Origin: Burkholderiales bacterium
Lineage (GTDB): Bacteria > Pseudomonadota > Gammaproteobacteria > Burkholderiales > SG8-39
DNA: 17,532 nucleotides
Assembly: GCA_020846575.1 (NCBI GenBank)
Contig: JADLDQ010000001.1
Span: forward strand, 1-17,532
Direction of reading: 5' to 3'
Under the pieces are notes generated by a model, which searched no databases, had not been told where the DNA came from, and worked only from the letters and a program-made list of their open reading frames with translations. The position numbers and the translations under genes are program-made. This document shows positions 15,019-17,532 of this stretch, one piece after another (the stretch's first letter is position 1; each line of letters opens with the position of its first letter).

Positions 15019-15823
15019 GATCCCGGTAGCGCCGAGCGAGCGCCTCGGGCGAAGCGCCGAGCCAATAGCGCAGCCTCAGCCACCACATGAGCAGGACGGT
15101 GTTCGCCACTCCATTCGCACGCCATCGCCGCCCCGAAGTGATCACCTTCGAGCGCAGGCACACGGGCGGCGAGCGGCGGCGCAGCCGCGCCGATAGCGCA
15201 ATGTCCTCCATGAGGGCGATCGCGGGGAAACCGCCCTGCGCCTGGAAGGCGGCTCGAGCGACGAACATCGCCTGATCGCCGGTGGCGATACCGGTCCAGC
15301 GCGAGCGCAGGTTCATCAGCGCGGCCACCAGCGCTAGCGAGCGTCCGCCGCCGTCGATGCGCACGTCGAAGCGCCCCCAGCAGCGTCCGGACTGCGCGAG
15401 CCCGCGCAGCGCGAGATCGAGCGCGCCCTCGGGCAACTGCGTGTCCACGTGCAGGAACAGGAGCAGGTCTCCCCGCGCCGCCTGCGCCCCGGCATTCATC
15501 TGGCTCGCGCGACCCCTGGGCGCGCAGAGCACGCGGTCCGCGAGGTCCCGCGCGAGGTGCACCGTAGCGTCGCGCGAGCCGCCGTCGACCACGATGACCT
15601 CGTGGCCCGCCGCGCGAAGTGGCTGCAGGTTCGCCAGCGCGCCCCGTATCGATGCCGCCTCGTCGAGCGCCGGCACCACGATCGAGACACGGTGTTCCCG
15701 GCAAGCTGCCGGTCCAGCGCCGGCACGGTCCGAGATGCGACCCGAGGCGCAGCCGGGTATCGGCGCGAGATCGCAGTGAAGCGGGCGGCGTTGCCGTTGC
15801 GCGCGGCGCATCGTTCGGCTCAT
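15008..15823 (-). CDS. family 2 glycosyltransferase (TIGR04283-like)
   Basis: A 271-residue GT-A fold glycosyltransferase. VSIVVPALDEA at 46-56, VVDGGSRD at 78-85, the DxD-region HVDTQLP at 125-131, GDQAMF at 182-187 and MEDI at 205-208 are clear. A hydrophobic stretch near 240-255 could contact membrane but is not a convincing helix. The family usually begins just before the VSIVV strand, yet no start codon occurs in frame between residue 5 and that strand. The protein therefore has an unusual N-terminal extension of about 45 residues. I chose the ATG at 15823; 15811 and 15931 are also possible and none has a good ribosome-binding site. First gene of the overlapping operon with the DUF2064 protein and the flavoprotein. 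Confidence 0.86.
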   Translation of the reverse strand: MSRTMRRAQRQRRPLHCDLAPIPGCASGRISDRAGAGPAACREHRVSIVVPALDEAASIRGALANLQPLRAAGHEVIVVDGGSRDATVHLARDLADRVLCAPRGRASQMNAGAQAARGDLLLFLHVDTQLPEGALDLALRGLAQSGRCWGRFDVRIDGGGRSLALVAALMNLRSRWTGIATGDQAMFVARAAFQAQGGFPAIALMEDIALSARLRRRSPPVCLRSKVITSGRRWRANGVANTVLLMWWLRLRYWLGASPEALARRYRDHGR

Positions 15824-15903
15824 GGCGTGATCGAGGGGGCACCGCGCCGGAAGCAGGCCCGGTTCCGGGCACGGCCTGCAGCGGCGGTCCCACCACGCGC
15901 TGC

Positions 15904-15909
15904 TAGAAT
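15904..15909 (+). promoter_or_regulatory. possible -10 element (TAGAAT) for the adenosyltransferase gene
   Basis: TAGAAT lies about 117 bp before the adenosyltransferase start, directly ahead of the 19-bp tandem repeat, so transcription would begin at the edge of that repeat. No good -35 is seen. A weak prediction. Confidence 0.3.
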
Positions 15910-15913
15910 ACCC

Positions 15914-15951
15914 GTCGCAACACCGGCCCATTGTCGCAACACCGACCCATT
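15914..15951. repeat. 19-bp tandem repeat, two copies, in the adenosyltransferase leader
   Basis: GTCGCAACACCGGCCCATT (15914-15932) is followed at once by the same sequence with a single G-to-A change (15933-15951). It stands just downstream of a TAGAAT -10 candidate and about 75 bp before the coding start. It could be a duplicated operator or a slippage product. Confidence 0.75.
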
Positions 15952-15967
15952 GTAAGTCAGCCTCGTG

Positions 15968-15991
15968 GCCTCGCCGTGCGCCCGGCGGGGC
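15968..15991 (+). other. hairpin in the adenosyltransferase leader
   Basis: GCCTCGCCG (15968-15976) can pair with CGGCGGGGC (15983-15991) around a 6-nt loop, with one G-T pair. TTCTTGT follows rather than a run of T, so it is at best a weak terminator or attenuator. It ends 34 bp before the start codon. No cobalamin-riboswitch B12 box was recognised. Confidence 0.35.
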
Positions 15992-16025
15992 TTCTTGTAC
16001 TGGACGCAGAGACTCCCCTCATCCC

Positions 16026-16577
16026 GTGGCCAAGCGCCTCACCCGTATCACCACCCGCACCGGCGACGCGGGCGACACCGGCCTGGGCGACGGCTCGCGC
16101 GTGCCCAAGGACAGCGCGCGCATCGCCGCGCTGGGCGACATCGACGAACTCAACGCGAACCTCGGTGTGCTGCTTGTCGAAGCGATCCCGCCCCGGGTAC
16201 GAGACGCCCTGCTCGCCATCCAGCACGACCTGTTCGACCTTGGCGGCGAGGTATCGATCCCGGGCCACCGGCTGCTCGACCCCGCCGCCGTCGAACGCAT
16301 CGAGGCGCTCGCCTCGGAACTGAACGGGGAGCTTGCGCCGCTTGCGGAGTTCGTCCTGCCGGGTGGATCGCGCACCGCCGCACTCGCGCACCTCGCCCGG
16401 ACCGTATGCCGGAGGGCGGAGCGTTCGCTGGTGTCGGCGGGACGCACCGGTGCGGTGAGCGATACCGGCCGGATCTACCTCAACCGCCTCTCGGACCTGC
16501 TGTTCATCCTGGCGCGTATATGCAACCGCGACGCAGGCGCGGGCGACATCCTCTGGAAGCGCCGCCGCGGCGACTGA
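16026..16577 (+). CDS. pduO: PduO-type corrinoid adenosyltransferase
   Basis: A 183-residue ATP:cob(I)alamin (cob(I)yrinic acid a,c-diamide) adenosyltransferase that makes the Co-adenosyl bond of coenzyme B12, by salvage or late synthesis. The five-helix-bundle family motifs are all present: ATP-site TRTGDAGDTGL at 10-20, GDIDELNA at 37-44, FVLPGGS at 109-115, CRRAER at 128-133 and NRLSDLLF at 153-160. The start is a GTG at 16026 (MAKRLTRITTRTGD, the normal N-terminus). It is the PduO rather than the CobA/CobO or EutT type. The gene is alone on its strand; no other B12 gene is in the window. It ends at a bidirectional terminator. Confidence 0.95.
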   Translation: MAKRLTRITTRTGDAGDTGLGDGSRVPKDSARIAALGDIDELNANLGVLLVEAIPPRVRDALLAIQHDLFDLGGEVSIPGHRLLDPAAVERIEALASELNGELAPLAEFVLPGGSRTAALAHLARTVCRRAERSLVSAGRTGAVSDTGRIYLNRLSDLLFILARICNRDAGAGDILWKRRRGD

Positions 16578-16611
16578 TCGCTCGCCTGCGCGGGGCGGGC
16601 CGCAGCGCACG

Positions 16612-16644
16612 ATCTTTCAGAATCAGACGCGCAATCTTTCAGAA
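16612..16644. repeat. two copies of an 11-bp repeat behind the adenosyltransferase gene
   Basis: ATCTTTCAGAA occurs at 16612-16622 and 16634-16644, spaced 22 bp start to start, and each copy is closely followed by CGCGCA. They lie between the adenosyltransferase stop and the terminator stem. No function is evident. Confidence 0.6.
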
Positions 16645-16649
16645 CGCGC

Positions 16650-16680
16650 AAAAAAAACGCGGCCTCGGCCGCGTTTTTTT
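16650..16680. terminator. bidirectional rho-independent terminator
   Basis: CGCGGCC (16658-16664) and GGCCGCG (16667-16673) form a strong stem, flanked by a run of eight A on the left and seven T on the right. It therefore works in both directions. It sits between the convergent adenosyltransferase (plus) and TctA-type permease (minus) genes, whose stops are about 75 and 20 bp away. Confidence 0.93.
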
Positions 16681-16700
16681 GACTTTTTGACGCTTGCACG

Positions 16701-17532
16701 TCAATCGTCGCCTGCGAACGCCTCCTCGCGCTTGGAGCGGATGAACGGCAGCGCGATGATGGCCAGCAGGATGATGGAGACGATCAGGAACCCGGCGCTG
16801 ATCGGCCGCTGGAAGAACACCAGCGGGTCCCCGCGCGAGAGCAGCATTGCGCGGCGCAGATTCTCCTCCATCAGGGGACCCAGGATGAAGCCCAGCATCA
16901 GCGGCGCCGGCTCGGCCTCGACCTTGAGACAGACGTAGCCGAACACGCCGAAAAGAGTGGTCAACATCACGTCGTAGGGGCTGTTCTGCAGGCTGAACAC
17001 GCCGATCCCGCAGAACATCAGGATCGCCGGGTACAGCAGGCGGTAGGGCACTTCCAGCAGCTTGATCCAGATGCCGATGAGAGGCAGGTTCAGGATCACC
17101 AGCATCAGGTTCCCGACCCACATCGAGGCGATCATGCCCCAGAACAGTTGCGGGCGCTCGGTCATGATCTGCGGGCCCGGGGCGATGCCCTGGATCATCA
17201 TGGCGCCGATCATCATCGCCATGATGGCGTTCGAGGGGATCCCCAGGGTCAAGAGCGGGATGAAGGAAGTCTGGGAACCGGCGTTGTTGGCCGACTCGGG
17301 CGCCGCGACGCCCTTGATGTTGCCGAAGCCGAAGGTTTCCGGGTCCTTCGCGACCTTTTTCTCGACGGTGTAGGCGGCGAACGAAGACAGCAGCGCCCCG
17401 CCGCCGGGCAGCACCCCCAGGCAGCAACCGAGCGTCGTGCCGCGCAGGATCGGTATGGCGCAGGTCTTGAGGTCCGCGAGCGAGGGCAGCAGCGTGCCCA
17501 CCTTCTTGGTGAAGATCTCGCGCTGCTCGCCC
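16701..17532 (-). CDS. tctA: tripartite tricarboxylate transporter permease, TctA family, 5' end cut by window edge
   Basis: The C-terminal 276 or so residues of the large membrane subunit of a TctABC-type transporter, which takes up tricarboxylates or other carboxylates with a periplasmic binding protein. The conserved core is visible: LGVLPGGGALLSSF, the VAAPESANNAGSQTSF segment with the PESANNA signature, LTLGIPSNAIMA and QGIAPGPQI. Several membrane helices follow, ending in a charged tail (RSKREEAFAGDD). The full protein is about 500 residues, so roughly the first 220-230 lie beyond the right edge. A GTG at 17501 is only internal, because the frame stays open to 17532 with family-like sequence. 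Substrate is unknown; tctC and tctB are expected upstream. Confidence 0.93.
   Translation of the reverse strand, partial: GEQREIFTKKVGTLLPSLADLKTCAIPILRGTTLGCCLGVLPGGGALLSSFAAYTVEKKVAKDPETFGFGNIKGVAAPESANNAGSQTSFIPLLTLGIPSNAIMAMMIGAMMIQGIAPGPQIMTERPQLFWGMIASMWVGNLMLVILNLPLIGIWIKLLEVPYRLLYPAILMFCGIGVFSLQNSPYDVMLTTLFGVFGYVCLKVEAEPAPLMLGFILGPLMEENLRRAMLLSRGDPLVFFQRPISAGFLIVSIILLAIIALPFIRSKREEAFAGDD

Noticed and set aside
13965..15090. Long plus-strand frames opposite the flavoprotein and glycosyltransferase genes
   Set aside because: Composition is Arg/Ala-rich, no motif is seen, and the minus-strand proteins have clear families and tight overlaps.
15824..16025. Cobalamin riboswitch before the adenosyltransferase gene
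   Set aside because: No B12-box-like sequence was found and the leader is too short for the class; only a small hairpin and a repeat are present.
1..17532. CRISPR arrays, tRNA or rRNA genes, IS elements, toxin-antitoxin or phage-defence genes
   Set aside because: Read on both strands, none was found. The tandem repeats seen have two or three short units without spacers, and gene content is metabolic and transport-related.

Overview
The window is very GC-rich (around 70% by eye). It carries the gene content of a proteobacterium, most likely a betaproteobacterium of the Burkholderiales/Rhodocyclales type. The evidence is an E. coli-type PntA, a GlcDEF glycolate oxidase closely resembling the E. 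coli proteins, a TctA-family permease, and CRP/FNR-type operator sequences. No rRNA, tRNA, insertion sequence, phage gene or CRISPR array is visible, so this reads as ordinary chromosome rather than a mobile island.

Layout, left to right. Positions 1-1328 (minus) are the 5' three-quarters or more of pntA, the alpha subunit of proton-translocating transhydrogenase, cut by the window edge. A 423-bp gap upstream of it holds two near-perfect FNR/ANR-type boxes. Positions 1752-9355 (minus) form a run of six genes reading, in transcription order, hyi, glxR, glcD, glcE, glcF and an MsbA-like ABC exporter. The first five make a coherent glycolate/glyoxylate module: GlcDEF oxidises glycolate to glyoxylate, and Hyi and GlxR handle hydroxypyruvate and tartronate semialdehyde on the way to glycerate. 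Glyoxylate carboligase (gcl), which would link the two halves, is not in the window. Positions 9566-9997 (plus) encode a single-domain PAS protein, convergent with an alpha/beta hydrolase (10032-10799, minus). Positions 11217-13013 (plus) encode a SulP anion transporter with a STAS domain and a cysteine-bearing tail, followed by a 44-codon membrane miniprotein (13119-13253). Positions 13265-15823 (minus) form a tightly overlapping three-gene operon: a family-2 glycosyltransferase, a CofC-like transferase of the DUF2064/TIGR04282 type, and a flavoprotein of the type found fused to SelD. Positions 16026-16577 (plus) encode a PduO-type corrinoid adenosyltransferase, ending at a bidirectional terminator shared with a convergent tctA fragment that runs off the right edge.

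The points most worth a second look are these: the three-gene glycosyltransferase/flavoprotein operon, which resembles part of an arsenosugar- or selenium-related pathway but lacks its signature enzymes here; the paired FNR-like boxes ahead of pntA; glcE, whose conserved N-terminus has no ATG, GTG or TTG start and begins in a 12-bp tandem repeat; and the membrane miniprotein behind the SulP gene. No clear-cut new defence or mobile system is seen.
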